Position numbers and translations under genes: made by a program. From NCBI RefSeq assembly GCF_007644035.1, contig NZ_VMTV02000162.1, positions 51,636 to 115,635 on the forward strand: a stretch of DNA of 64,000 nucleotides, written 5' to 3'. The stretch comes from Vogesella mureinivorans (GTDB lineage Bacteria > Pseudomonadota > Gammaproteobacteria > Burkholderiales > Chromobacteriaceae). Below are positions 9,812 to 17,813 of this stretch, in pieces; the stretch's first letter is position 1, and each line of letters opens with the position of its first letter. Below the pieces are notes generated by a model. That model searched no databases, had not been told where the DNA came from, and saw only the letters and a list, made by a program, of their open reading frames with translations.

Positions 9812-10818
9812 ACGCCCGCCACCATCTGCTAGGCGCCGGTTTCGAAGCTGCGCGCAGCCTGCCCGGCGTGGGCGAGCACGGCCACAGCTTTCGCGTGCAG
9901 CTGCGCACCGCCGCGCTGCCGGACACCCTGCCCGCGCTGCAAAACACACTGCAACAGGCGGTAGCGCCGTTCCACTACGGCAATATCAGCCAGCACCTGG
10001 CCGACGCCAGCGACCTGTCGCTCGCCCGCCACCTGCTGGCCGCCTGCGGCCAACCCGGCAGCCTGCACCTGGCCAGCGCGCCAGACCGTGGCGTGCTGCT
10101 GGGCGAGGGTGGCCGCGAGTACGTGTACTTCGATACCCGTTTCGAAGCCGCGCACCACCTGCCGCACGTACCGCCCGGCCACAAATGCGGCCGCCTGCAC
10201 GGCCATGGCTTTGGCGTACGCATCGTGGCGGACGCGCGCCATGCCTCGCTGAACGACATCCTGCTGCAAGCCTGGCCACCGCTGTTTGCCCAGCTGAACC
10301 ACCGCTACCTCAACGACATCCCCGGCCTGGACAACCCCACCAGCGAAGTGATGGCCGCCTGGCTGTACCAGCAGCTGCAGCCACGCCTGGCCGGCCTGGC
10401 CTGGGTGGAAGTGCGCGAAACGCACACCGCCGGCAGCCAGTTCGACGGCCACACCTACCGCATCTGGAAAGAACAGCACTTTGAAAGCGCGGTGCCGTTT
10501 GACGCCGCCGGCAACTACACCGGCCACAGCTACCTGATCCGCCTGATGCTGCAAGGCAGCGTAGACCGCGTCATGGGCTGGGTGCTGGACTTTGGCGACG
10601 TAAAAGACCGCTTCAAGCCCATCTACCGCCAGCTGGACCACAACCCGCTGGACAAGCTCAGCGGCATACGCGCTGCCGACGCCGGCAGCGTGGCCGAATG
10701 GGTGCACGGCGAGCTCAAACCGCTGGTGCCGGAGCTATCGCGCATCGACCTGATGGAAACCCCGGAGCAAGGCGTCTCGCTGACCTTCCGTGGCGACATG
10801 CAGTGGCCGTTGCTGTAA
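9808..10818 (+). CDS. queD: 6-carboxytetrahydropterin synthase with three tandem PTPS-like units
   Basis: 336 residues, almost three times the usual ~120. QueD makes 6-carboxy-5,6,7,8-tetrahydropterin from dihydroneopterin triphosphate. Three units are visible. Unit 1 (about 1-100): [19 protein letters not shown], keeping HGH but with Arg for the first zinc His. Unit 2 (about 105-215): FEAAHHLPH and CGRLHGHGF with catalytic Cys127 and all three zinc His, then [18 protein letters not shown]. Unit 3 (about 216-336): [19 protein letters not shown] and LDHNPLDKL, with most zinc ligands lost. Only the middle unit looks catalytic; the outer two may be structural. Coupled to queC and 10 bases before queE. 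Confidence 0.9.
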   Translation: MNARHHLLGAGFEAARSLPGVGEHGHSFRVQLRTAALPDTLPALQNTLQQAVAPFHYGNISQHLADASDLSLARHLLAACGQPGSLHLASAPDRGVLLGEGGREYVYFDTRFEAAHHLPHVPPGHKCGRLHGHGFGVRIVADARHASLNDILLQAWPPLFAQLNHRYLNDIPGLDNPTSEVMAAWLYQQLQPRLAGLAWVEVRETHTAGSQFDGHTYRIWKEQHFESAVPFDAAGNYTGHSYLIRLMLQGSVDRVMGWVLDFGDVKDRFKPIYRQLDHNPLDKLSGIRAADAGSVAEWVHGELKPLVPELSRIDLMETPEQGVSLTFRGDMQWPLL

Positions 10819-10828
10819 GGGGGCGAGC

Positions 10829-11470
10829 ATGGCGAACTACACCGTAAAAGAAATTTTCTACACCCTGCAGGGCGAAGGCCGCCAGGCCGGCCGTGCGGCC
10901 GTGTTCTGCCGCTTTAGCGGCTGTAACCTGTGGAGCGGGCGCGAAGAAGACCGCAGCAAGGCCATCTGCCAGTTCTGCGATACCGATTTTGTCGGCACCG
11001 GCCCCGACGGCGGCAAGTTTGCCACCGCCGCCGAGCTGGCCGCGCGCATCGCCGCCACCTGGCCTGCCGATGCCACCGGCGGCCAACCTTATGTGGTGTT
11101 TACCGGCGGCGAGCCGCTGCTGCAGCTGGACGAGCCGCTGATCGACGCGCTGCACGCGCTGGGCTTCGAGGTCGCGGTGGAAACCAACGGCAGCCTGCCC
11201 GCCCCGCGCGGTATCGACTGGATCTGCGTCAGCCCCAAAGCCGGCGCCGACTGGGTACAGCGCAGCGGCCACGAGCTGAAGCTGGTCTACCCGCAGCCCA
11301 CGCTGCTGCCAGGCGAGCTGCCCGCCGACCTGCAGTTTGACCACCTGTACCTGCAGCCGATGGACAGCCCACTACAGCGCCAGAACACGCAGGAAGCCAT
11401 TGCCTGGTGCATGGCCCACCCGGCCTGGCGGCTGTCGGTGCAAACGCACAAGGTGGTGAACATCCGTTAA
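10829..11470 (+). CDS. queE: 7-carboxy-7-deazaguanine synthase (radical SAM)
   Basis: 213 residues. Radical SAM ring contraction of 6-carboxytetrahydropterin to 7-carboxy-7-deazaguanine, between QueD and QueC. The iron-sulfur motif is the long C-x14-C-x2-C form found in part of the QueE family: FSGCNLWSGREED, then ICQFCDTDF. FTGGEPLLQL provides the glycine-rich SAM contact, followed by AVETNGSLPAP. The start at 10829 follows AAGGGGGCGAGC. Third gene of queC-queD-queE; the operon ends at the hairpin at 11511-11535. Confidence 0.96.
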   Translation: MANYTVKEIFYTLQGEGRQAGRAAVFCRFSGCNLWSGREEDRSKAICQFCDTDFVGTGPDGGKFATAAELAARIAATWPADATGGQPYVVFTGGEPLLQLDEPLIDALHALGFEVAVETNGSLPAPRGIDWICVSPKAGADWVQRSGHELKLVYPQPTLLPGELPADLQFDHLYLQPMDSPLQRQNTQEAIAWCMAHPAWRLSVQTHKVVNIR

Positions 11471-11509
11471 GCCCGTGTCTGGCCATGGCGGCCAACCTTG
11501 CCTGACACC

Positions 11510-11544
11510 AACCCTGTCTGCTACACAGACAGGGTTTTGTTTTG
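11510..11544 (+). terminator. Rho-independent terminator of the que operon
   Basis: ACCCTGTCTG (11511-11520), loop CTACA, CAGACAGGGT (11526-11535), then TTTGTTTTG. It lies 40 bases past queE. A near copy of the dispersed word (GCGGCCAACCTT, 11488-11499) stands just before it. Confidence 0.85.
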
Positions 11545-11605
11545 CCCATCCCTGCCGTTACACAAGCCACACAAAAAGACACTCGAAAATTTTTTTGCCG
11601 CAGTG

Positions 11606-11633
11606 TGTAATGAACTGCAATGTGGGCCGACTA
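11606..11633 (+). promoter_or_regulatory. Candidate ECF-sigma promoter for the bufferin operon
   Basis: TGTAAT (11606-11611), 16 bases, CGACTA (11628-11633), ending about 60 bp before the precursor ATG. The pair resembles group IV sigma promoters (TGTAA-type -35, CGxCTA-type -10), and related DUF2282 operons are controlled by an ECF sigma factor. No sigma gene is in the window, so this is a pattern match only. Confidence 0.35.
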
Positions 11634-11692
11634 AAGCTGGTAACGCGATACAACACGCGTTCCAAACCCACTTTCTACACAGGAGAATCACC

Positions 11693-11950
11693 ATGTCCGC
11701 TACGTCCAAAACCCTGCTGGTTTCTGCACTGTCCGCTGCCATCGCCATGGCCGCCGTGAGCGCCCCGGCTGTCGCTGCCGACAAGGAAAAATGCTACGGC
11801 ATCGCCATGGCAGGCAAAAACGACTGTGCTGCCAATGGCCACAGCTGCGCCGGCCAGTCCAAGATGGACAAAGACGGTACCGAGTGGAAATACGTGGCCA
11901 AAGGCAGCTGCACCAAAATGGGCGGCACGCTGGAACCGATGAAGAAGTAA
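11693..11950 (+). CDS. bufA: DUF2282 bufferin-type precursor peptide
   Basis: 85 residues. An N-terminal signal sequence (hydrophobic residues 7-28, likely cleavage after AVAA) is followed by a short Cys-containing region: KEKCYGIAMAGKNDC with Cys34 and Cys45, GHSCAG with Cys52, and GSCTK with Cys73. This is the DUF2282 pattern. In Caulobacter such precursors (bufferins) have cysteines converted to thiooxazole-type rings by a DUF692 enzyme and bind copper in the periplasm. AGGAGA lies seven bases before the ATG at 11693. It leads a run with DUF692, DUF2063 and DoxX genes, the same set as known buf operons. The copper role is inferred from family knowledge. Confidence 0.9.
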   Translation: MSATSKTLLVSALSAAIAMAAVSAPAVAADKEKCYGIAMAGKNDCAANGHSCAGQSKMDKDGTEWKYVAKGSCTKMGGTLEPMKK

Positions 11951-11972
11951 GCCTGCTGCGGCTTGCTGCATG

Positions 11973-11998
11973 ACGGGGCTGCGGCCCCGTTTCTGTTT
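11973..11998 (+). terminator. Hairpin between precursor and enzyme genes, candidate attenuator
   Basis: ACGGGGC (11973-11979), loop TGCG, GCCCCGT (11984-11990), then a pyrimidine run TTCTGTTTCT. It sits 22 bases past the bufA stop and before bufB. A partial terminator here would give more precursor than enzyme, as expected in RiPP operons. Confidence 0.55.
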
Positions 11999-12016
11999 CT
12001 GCACGGGTACCTTGCC

Positions 12017-12865
12017 ATGACTGCCACCCTTCCCGCCTGCGCCGGCATCGGCCTGCGCCACCCGCACTACCGCCAGGTACTGGCCCAGCAGCCACCGCTT
12101 GGCTGGATAGAGCTGCACAGCGAAAACTTTTTCGACGGCGGCCAGCCGCTGGCCATGCTGCAACAGTTGGCCGCACGCTACCCGCTGTCGCTGCACGGCG
12201 TGGGCCTGGGCCTGGGCGCTGCCGCCCGCCCCGACGCCACCCACCTGGCCGCGCTACGGCGCTTGCTGGATGCAGTACCGGCGGTGGCAGTATCCGAGCA
12301 CCTGTCGTTCAACCACGACGCCAGCCAGCGCTTTGCCAACGACCTGCTACCCCTCCCCTACACCCGCGCCATGCTGGATGTGGTGGCGGCCAACGTGGCC
12401 GAGGCACAAGACGCCCTGGGCCGCCCGCTGCTGATAGAAAACCTGTCCAGCTACCTGGCCTACCCCGGCAACGACATGCACGAGGGCGAGTTCCTGGCCG
12501 GGCTGGTCGCGCGTACCGGCTGCGGCATCCTGCTGGACGTGAACAACCTGTACGTGAACCAGCAAAACCTGGGCACTGACGTGGACGCCTTTCTGGCCGC
12601 GCTGCCGCCTGACGCCATTGGCGAAATCCACCTGGCCGGCTACACCGAGCGCAGCTTTGACGACGGCAGCCGCCTGCTGGTGGATACCCACAGCCGCCCG
12701 GTGTACCCGGCGGTGTGGCAGCTGTACCGCCAGATCATCGCGCGCTTTGGCGTGCGGCCAACCTTGATCGAATGGGATATCGACATCCCGCCGCTGGACA
12801 CACTGCAGGCAGAGGCGGCCACTGCGCAGGCCATCCTCGATCAGCACACAGGGGCAGCAGCATGA
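12017..12865 (+). CDS. bufB: DUF692 multinuclear non-heme iron oxidase (MNIO)
   Basis: 282 residues from the ATG at 12017 (MTATLPACAGIGLRHPHY). MNIO enzymes of the DUF692 family modify cysteines in RiPP precursors using a two- or three-iron centre in a TIM barrel. Candidate ligand segments are visible: ELHSENFF, SLHGVGLGLG, VSEHLSFNH, LLIENLSSY, ILLDVNNLYVN, EIHLAGY, VDTHSRPV and LIEWDIDIP. The precursor it would act on is the DUF2282 peptide just upstream. Its TGA overlaps the ATG of the DUF2063 gene (ATGA at 12862), so the two are coupled. Two copies of the dispersed word lie inside, read as QLAAR (12166) and VRPTL (12753). Confidence 0.93.
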   Translation: MTATLPACAGIGLRHPHYRQVLAQQPPLGWIELHSENFFDGGQPLAMLQQLAARYPLSLHGVGLGLGAAARPDATHLAALRRLLDAVPAVAVSEHLSFNHDASQRFANDLLPLPYTRAMLDVVAANVAEAQDALGRPLLIENLSSYLAYPGNDMHEGEFLAGLVARTGCGILLDVNNLYVNQQNLGTDVDAFLAALPPDAIGEIHLAGYTERSFDDGSRLLVDTHSRPVYPAVWQLYRQIIARFGVRPTLIEWDIDIPPLDTLQAEAATAQAILDQHTGAAA

Positions 12866-13611
12866 ACGAAACCGCCTGGCAACACGCCCTGCTGGACGCC
12901 ATCACCACGCCGCAGTGGCAGCCCGACCCGCGCTTTGCCGCCGGTGCGCTGGCGGTGTACCGCAACAACTACCGCGTGGGGCTGATGGAGATGCTGGCGC
13001 TGGTGTACCCCCTATGCCGCCAGCTGCTGGGGGATGAGTTTTTCGAGGCGCTCAGCCGCGAATACGTCAAGGCCACGCCGTCTGCCAGCGGTAACTTGCA
13101 CCGCTACGGTGAGGGTTTTGCCGGCTTTGTCGCCGCGTTCGACCACACCGCGCACATCGGCTACCTGCCGGACGTGGCACGGCTGGAGTGGGCCCTGCAC
13201 CGTGGCTACTACGCTGCCGACGCCACGCCGCTGGCCATCGACACCCTGGTGGCTATCCCGCAGCAGCAGTGGGGTGAGCTGCGCTTTCGCTGCCACCCCG
13301 CCTGCCACGTACTGGACAGCGCGTGGCCGCTGGCCAGCATCCATGCCCACCACCAGCCCACCACCGCCGGCTGCGCAGTCAACCTGCACCAGGCACAGCC
13401 GCTGCTGCTATGGCGCAACACCGACGGCATCATGCAGCTGCAGAAGCTTGCGCCCGGCCAGCCGGCCTTCTGCCAGGCGCTGCTGGGCGGCGCCACACTG
13501 GACGCAGCCAGCGCCGCAGGGTTGGCCGCATGGCACGAATTCGACCTGCAAAGCGCCCTGCTGCTGGTACTACAGCACGGCGTGCTGTCTGCCATCAAGG
13601 AGCCATCATGA
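12862..13611 (+). CDS. bufC: DUF2063 partner protein of the MNIO enzyme
   Basis: 249 residues. The N-terminal part (ALAVYRNNYRVGLMEMLALVYP, about residues 28-49, then LLGDEFFEALSREYV) is the DUF2063 helical domain, named putative DNA-binding in databases but in MNIO systems thought to bind the precursor and deliver it to the oxidase. The C-terminal ~120 residues are beta-rich. Start and stop are both ATGA overlaps with neighbours, indicating coupled translation. A copy of the dispersed word at 13521 codes L-A-A with a TTG leucine codon, unusual in this CTG-rich gene. Confidence 0.88.
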   Translation: MNETAWQHALLDAITTPQWQPDPRFAAGALAVYRNNYRVGLMEMLALVYPLCRQLLGDEFFEALSREYVKATPSASGNLHRYGEGFAGFVAAFDHTAHIGYLPDVARLEWALHRGYYAADATPLAIDTLVAIPQQQWGELRFRCHPACHVLDSAWPLASIHAHHQPTTAGCAVNLHQAQPLLLWRNTDGIMQLQKLAPGQPAFCQALLGGATLDAASAAGLAAWHEFDLQSALLLVLQHGVLSAIKEPS

Positions 13612-14060
13612 ACGCTATCACCACCCTGCTGCGCCGCAGCCAGCCTGCTACCCGCTGGCTGGACACCTGGCTGTTGCCGCTGAGCCTGTTTGCCATGCGC
13701 CTGTACCTGGCGCGGGTGTTTTTTCTGGCCGGGCTCACCAAAATCCAGGACTGGGACACCACGGTGTTCTTGTTTACCGAGGAATACCGCGTACCACTAC
13801 TCTCGCCAGCCGTCGCCGCCATGCTGGGTACCGCCGGCGAGCTGCTGCTGCCGCCGCTGTTACTGCTGGGCCTGGCCGGGCGCTTTGCCGCGCTGGGTTT
13901 GTTTGTGCTGAACATCATGGCGGTAGTGAGCTACTGGCACGCGCTGGAAGGCAGCGCGCTGGAGTTCCACCTGCAATGGGGGCTGATGTTGCTGCTACTG
14001 CTGGCCGCCGGGCCCGGCAAGCTGGCGCTGGACGGGCTGATCAAACGCCGGTGTGGCTGA
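13608..14060 (+). CDS. DoxX family membrane protein
   Basis: 150 residues with four hydrophobic helices. ARVFFLAGLTKIQDW near residue 40 is the DoxX signature and LLLLGLAGRFAALGLFVLN a later helix. DoxX proteins accompany DUF2282/DUF692/DUF2063 operons and are linked to redox or thiol homeostasis at the inner membrane; the reaction is not established. Coupled to bufC by ATGA. Last gene of the bufferin-type operon; serB starts 50 bases later. Confidence 0.85.
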   Translation: MNAITTLLRRSQPATRWLDTWLLPLSLFAMRLYLARVFFLAGLTKIQDWDTTVFLFTEEYRVPLLSPAVAAMLGTAGELLLPPLLLLGLAGRFAALGLFVLNIMAVVSYWHALEGSALEFHLQWGLMLLLLLAAGPGKLALDGLIKRRCG

Positions 14061-14109
14061 GGGCGTGGCATAATTGCAGCCAGTCTTTCATCACCCTGCT
14101 ACCCACACC

Positions 14110-14955
14110 ATGAGCGTTCGCCCTACCCTGGTTTTGCAAGCCCCCCATCTGGACACCGCCCGCATCACCGAGCTGGCCATTCTGGCCGGCACCGAGCCGG
14201 TAGCACCTGTTGACGGTGTCGCCCGCCTGGTTGCGGCCAACCCCGAGCGCCGCGAGCTGGTGCTGGCCCGCGCCAGTGGCCTGGGCGTGGACGCCAACTA
14301 CGTGGACAGCCAGCGCCGCTTTGCCGATTTCGGCCTGGTGGTGTCCGACATGGATTCCACGCTGATCACCATCGAGTGCATCGACGAAATCGCCGACATG
14401 CAGGGCCTGAAGCCGCAGGTGGCCGCCATTACCGCCCGCTCCATGCGCGGCGAGCTGGATTTTGCGCAGTCGCTGCGCGAGCGCGTGGCGCTGCTGGCCG
14501 GGCTGCCGGAAGCCGCGCTGGCCCGCGTGTATGAGGAGCGCCTGCAGCTGATGGCCGGTGCGCGCGAGCTGCTGGCGGCCTGCCGCGAGCACGGCGTGAA
14601 ATTCATGCTGGTATCCGGTGGCTTTACCTACTTTACCGAGCGCCTCAAGGCCGAGCTGGGGCTGGACTACACCTACGCCAACCAGCTGGAAATCATCGAT
14701 GGCAAGCTCACCGGCCGCGTGGTGGGCGATATTGTCGATGCTGAAGCCAAGCGCCGCCTGCTGATAGAAAAACGCAGCGAGCTGGGCCTGGCGCCGGAAC
14801 AGGTTATCGCCATGGGCGATGGCGCCAACGACCTGCTGATGCTGGCCGAAGCCGGCGTCGGCGTGGCCACCCATGCCAAACCGGTAGTGAAAGCCCAGGC
14901 ACAATACAGCCTGAGCGTCTGCGGGCTGGACGGCATCCGCAAGCTGTTCCTGTAA
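14110..14955 (+). CDS. serB: Phosphoserine phosphatase
   Basis: 281 residues. Hydrolyses L-phosphoserine in the last step of serine synthesis. HAD motifs are intact: motif I VVSDMDSTLITIECIDEI with both Asp, motif II MLVSGGFTYFTERL, motif III/IV MGDGANDLLMLAEAG. The N-terminal ~85 residues form the regulatory extension typical of proteobacterial SerB. The start at 14110 gives MSVRPTLVLQ; a longer frame from 14074 has no support. A copy of the dispersed word codes A-A-N at 14232. Three bases separate serB from the next gene. Confidence 0.96.
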   Translation: MSVRPTLVLQAPHLDTARITELAILAGTEPVAPVDGVARLVAANPERRELVLARASGLGVDANYVDSQRRFADFGLVVSDMDSTLITIECIDEIADMQGLKPQVAAITARSMRGELDFAQSLRERVALLAGLPEAALARVYEERLQLMAGARELLAACREHGVKFMLVSGGFTYFTERLKAELGLDYTYANQLEIIDGKLTGRVVGDIVDAEAKRRLLIEKRSELGLAPEQVIAMGDGANDLLMLAEAGVGVATHAKPVVKAQAQYSLSVCGLDGIRKLFL

Positions 14956-14958
14956 GCC

Positions 14959-15471
14959 ATGTCTGCCCCCCTGCTGCTACCGCTGGACACAGTCAGCTTT
15001 GATGCCGAGCTGCCGCTGGCCTACCAGCCACAGGCCGACGCGCACGCCATTGCCCAGGCCTTGCTAACCACACGGCTGGCGCTAACCGTACTGGCCAGCC
15101 CGGCAGACAGCACCGAGCAAGCCAGCACGCTGCAGCGCCTGGAAGCCAAGCTGGACCTGGCGCTGGAGCTGGCGCTACAGCAGCGCTACCCGCAGGCCGG
15201 CGCGCTCACCCCCTGCCGTATCGGGCTGGAAAGCCTGTGCTGGCTGCACCCCGCGCCGCTGGATGTCGGCAGTAGCGGCATGGTTTTGCTGCAGCCCAGC
15301 ACGCCTTCTGCGCTGACCCTGCAGCTGCCGCTTACCATCCGGCAGTGCCAGGCGGCTGGCCACGGCTACGCTATCCAGGCCAGCTGGGCCGGTAGCCTGG
15401 GCGATGCCCAGGCCGACTGGGAGCGCTGGGTATTCCGCCGCCACCGTCAGGCCATAGGGCGCCGGGCATGA
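14959..15471 (+). CDS. Uncharacterised protein, possibly atypical PilZ-like
   Basis: 170 residues, no signal peptide or membrane segment. A central helical stretch (LQRLEAKLDLALELALQQRY, about residues 56-75) lies between beta-rich parts, and the second half has hydrophobic strands such as GMVLLQPSTPSALTLQLPL. This layout resembles the tetrameric atypical PilZ proteins, but the RxxxR and D/NxSxxG c-di-GMP motifs are not evident. The TGA overlaps the ATG of a diguanylate cyclase (ATGA at 15468), which supports a cyclic-di-GMP role. Function otherwise unknown. Confidence 0.6.
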   Translation: MSAPLLLPLDTVSFDAELPLAYQPQADAHAIAQALLTTRLALTVLASPADSTEQASTLQRLEAKLDLALELALQQRYPQAGALTPCRIGLESLCWLHPAPLDVGSSGMVLLQPSTPSALTLQLPLTIRQCQAAGHGYAIQASWAGSLGDAQADWERWVFRRHRQAIGRRA

Positions 15472-17348
15472 CGCCATCCACCCTTCAACAAGCCGAGCAA
15501 AGCGCCCTGCGCATGAGCCGGCTGCTACCGGTACTGTCTGCGCTGTTTTTATTGCTGCTGTGGTCAACGGTAGTCGAAACACTCAGCGAGCGGGCCACCT
15601 TTGCCCGCCAGCGCATCCATACCGAGCAGCACAGCTGGCTGAACCAGGCGGTGCGGGGTATCGACACCCGCCTGCAGGCGCTGCGCGAAGACATACTGCT
15701 GTACCGCGAGCCGGGCGACGGGCTGGCACGCCAGGCCAATGGCTTGTACCCGCTGGAAAGCGGCCGCCTGTGGCTGGTGGACGACATCTCGCAGGCACAG
15801 CTGCACGGCGAACCGCAAGCGCTGGACAACACCGCGCAGGACAATGTGCGCCAGCTGCTGCAGCAGCCGCTGATAGACGGCAAACTGCTGGTCATCGATG
15901 CCAACACCCCGCGCGACCCGGAGCGCCTGCAGATTGTGGTGCCGCAGTGCGACCAGGGCGGCTGCCAGGCCGCGCTGACCGGCCATGTCCGCTTTAGCGA
16001 GCTGCTGGACAGCGACCTGCTGGCCGACGACCCGCATATCCTGCTGACCGACAGCAGTAACAATGCGCTGCTCAACCACGGCAATAGCCCGCAAAAGCTG
16101 GAAAGCTATCTGGAAAACAAGCTGCTGCACACCAGCCAGGCCCAGGCCGAGCTAGCCAGCGTGCCGCTGCGGCTCAGCGTGCACCTGCCCCCGGTGCGCT
16201 ACGCCGAGCCTTTTGTGCTGTTTGCCCTGTACCTTATCGGTGCCGCCACCCTGATGAGCGGTACGCTGGTGGTGATTCTGCTGCGGGTTGGCCGCAGGCT
16301 GGCGTTCATCCTGCAGCGCAGCGAAGAAGTCAACCAGGCCACCCAGCTGCTGACCCTCACCAACAACAGCCTGCGCGACCGCCTGCGCAAGCTCATCGAA
16401 GAACAGCGCGACCAGCAAACGCTGATCGACACCGTGCAGGTAGGCGTACTGCTGATTGATGCCGAGCACAAGATCGTGATTACGGCCAACGAAGCGGCCA
16501 GCCGGCTGCTGGGTTATACCCGCCAGGCGCTGTACCGCCGCACGCTGGAAAGCCTGTTTACCTCGCCCTTGCAATACAGCCAGCTGCTGGCCCTGCTGCA
16601 AGAGCAGCAACAGCTGAGCGAGCGCGAAGTGGAGCTGAACACGCGCCACGGCGAGCGGCTATGGAGCGTGCTATCCATGCGCGCCCTGCTGTTTCGCGAG
16701 CGCAGCGCCTATGTACTGAGCTTTGTGGACATTACCGAGCGCCTGCTGCACGCCCAGCGCATGGAAGAAGAAAAGCAGGCTACCGAGCGCGCCCTGTCGC
16801 AGCTGCAGTCCACCCAGCACGAGCTGTACCAGCGCGCCACCTGCGACGACCTGACCGGCATCGCCAACCGCCGCCACTTGCTGTCCGGTGCGGGCAAAGC
16901 GCTGGAGCTGGCGCGGCTGGACAACCAGCCCTATAGCGTGGCGGTGCTGGATATCGACCATTTCAAATCCATCAACGACCAGTACGGCCACGCCAGCGGC
17001 GATGTGGCGCTGCAGCGCATGACGCAGTTCATCACCGCCGCCCTGCCTGCCGAGGCGCTGTTTGGCCGTATGGGTGGCGAAGAATTTGCCATTACCCTGC
17101 CAGGCTACGGCCTGAACGAAGCGCATGCGCTGATAGACAACATCCGCCAGGGGCTGGCAGCGCAAGCGATGCAGATAGACAGCCACACGCTGCATATCAC
17201 CTTTTCGGCAGGCGTAGCCGAGCGTAAACGCCACAGCAACCAGCTTTCCGAGCTGCTGAAAATCGCCGATCACGCCATGTACCAGGCCAAGCACAACGGC
17301 CGCAACCGCGTGGAAAGCGCTTTTCAGGCACCCGACAGCGCGGGCTGA
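15468..17348 (+). CDS. Membrane diguanylate cyclase with PAS domain
   Basis: 626 residues. A first helix (about 21-42) and a second (about 245-275, FVLFALYLIGAATLMSG) bound a ~200-residue periplasmic sensor region. After a coiled coil comes a PAS domain (about 310-430, VQVGVLLIDAEHKIVITANE), then GGDEF (about 455-610): DDLTGIANRRHLL, VLDIDHFKSINDQYGH and active site GRMGGEEFAITL with GGEEF at 536-540. The usual RxxD inhibitory site five residues before GGEEF is absent (PAEA there), so product inhibition may be lost. Makes cyclic-di-GMP from GTP at the membrane. Coupled to the preceding gene. Confidence 0.93.
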   Translation: MTPSTLQQAEQSALRMSRLLPVLSALFLLLLWSTVVETLSERATFARQRIHTEQHSWLNQAVRGIDTRLQALREDILLYREPGDGLARQANGLYPLESGRLWLVDDISQAQLHGEPQALDNTAQDNVRQLLQQPLIDGKLLVIDANTPRDPERLQIVVPQCDQGGCQAALTGHVRFSELLDSDLLADDPHILLTDSSNNALLNHGNSPQKLESYLENKLLHTSQAQAELASVPLRLSVHLPPVRYAEPFVLFALYLIGAATLMSGTLVVILLRVGRRLAFILQRSEEVNQATQLLTLTNNSLRDRLRKLIEEQRDQQTLIDTVQVGVLLIDAEHKIVITANEAASRLLGYTRQALYRRTLESLFTSPLQYSQLLALLQEQQQLSEREVELNTRHGERLWSVLSMRALLFRERSAYVLSFVDITERLLHAQRMEEEKQATERALSQLQSTQHELYQRATCDDLTGIANRRHLLSGAGKALELARLDNQPYSVAVLDIDHFKSINDQYGHASGDVALQRMTQFITAALPAEALFGRMGGEEFAITLPGYGLNEAHALIDNIRQGLAAQAMQIDSHTLHITFSAGVAERKRHSNQLSELLKIADHAMYQAKHNGRNRVESAFQAPDSAG

Positions 17349-17382
17349 AGGTTGGCCGCATGAAAAAGCCACCTTGCGGTGT

Positions 17383-17416
17383 AATGCCAGTCAGTTAACG
17401 CTGACTGGCATTTTTT
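17383..17416 (+). terminator. Terminator of the diguanylate cyclase operon
   Basis: ATGCCAGTCAG (17384-17394), loop TTAACG, CTGACTGGCAT (17401-17411), then TTTTT. It lies 35 bases after the stop and overlaps the left arm of the repeat-bounded element. Confidence 0.85.
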
Positions 17417-17490
17417 GGTTAAGGATTTTAAGAGGCTTGAGTGTCCGCTATGCGGACGATAGTTAAATGCCGGTTCCGCCCGGCAAACGG

Positions 17491-17519
17491 GAAAGGGGGC
17501 GGATTGCCGCCCCCTTTTC
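17491..17519. terminator. Strong bidirectional hairpin inside the non-coding element
   Basis: GAAAGGGGGCGG (17491-17502), loop ATTG, CCGCCCCCTTTTC (17507-17519). Pure G/C arms with an A-run before and a T-run after make this a terminator on either strand. On the minus strand it could end transcripts running past mpl. Confidence 0.7.
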
Positions 17520-17813
17520 ATTCCCCCGCAACCCGGGGCTGCTCGAAACCCCGGCCAAAACGGCATGCCCCAGGCGCCGCCGAACTCACATCGCTGAGCG
17601 AATCAAAGATTCGCACGCAGATCGCTAACGGCTCGGGATTCAAACAAATCGGCGTCTTAAAACCTGGGGCATACCATTTTGCCCGGCTCGCGCCAACGGG
17701 ATAGGGCGCTTCACTCACGCGCTCCCACTTGATGACCAGACATATTCGCTTCACTGACTGGCATTACACCTTGCGGTGGCTTTTTATCTTGTCGCTAAGC
17801 AGCAGCTACTGTA

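Larger units (their letters stand above)
17348..17813. other. Hairpin-rich non-coding element bounded by inverted repeats
   Basis: A copy of the word in its long form AAGGTTGGCCGCAT begins at 17348. Near-inverted 33-base arms lie at 17363-17395 and 17753-17785; they differ only in a small loop (ACCTTGCGGT) that reads the same way in both. Between them are hairpins at 17383-17411, 17443-17457, 17491-17519, 17532-17554 and 17598-17614. A minus-strand frame of 78 residues (17518-17754, GTG start) crosses it, but ends at the hairpins and has no ribosome site, so I do not call it a gene. It could be a mobile-element relic, a regulatory RNA or a genome-specific repeat. Confidence 0.6.

Noticed and set aside
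17518-17754. 78-codon minus-strand frame in the repeat-bounded element
   Set aside because: It starts with GTG, lacks a ribosome site, ends among hairpins and matches no family I know; kept only as part of the non-coding element.
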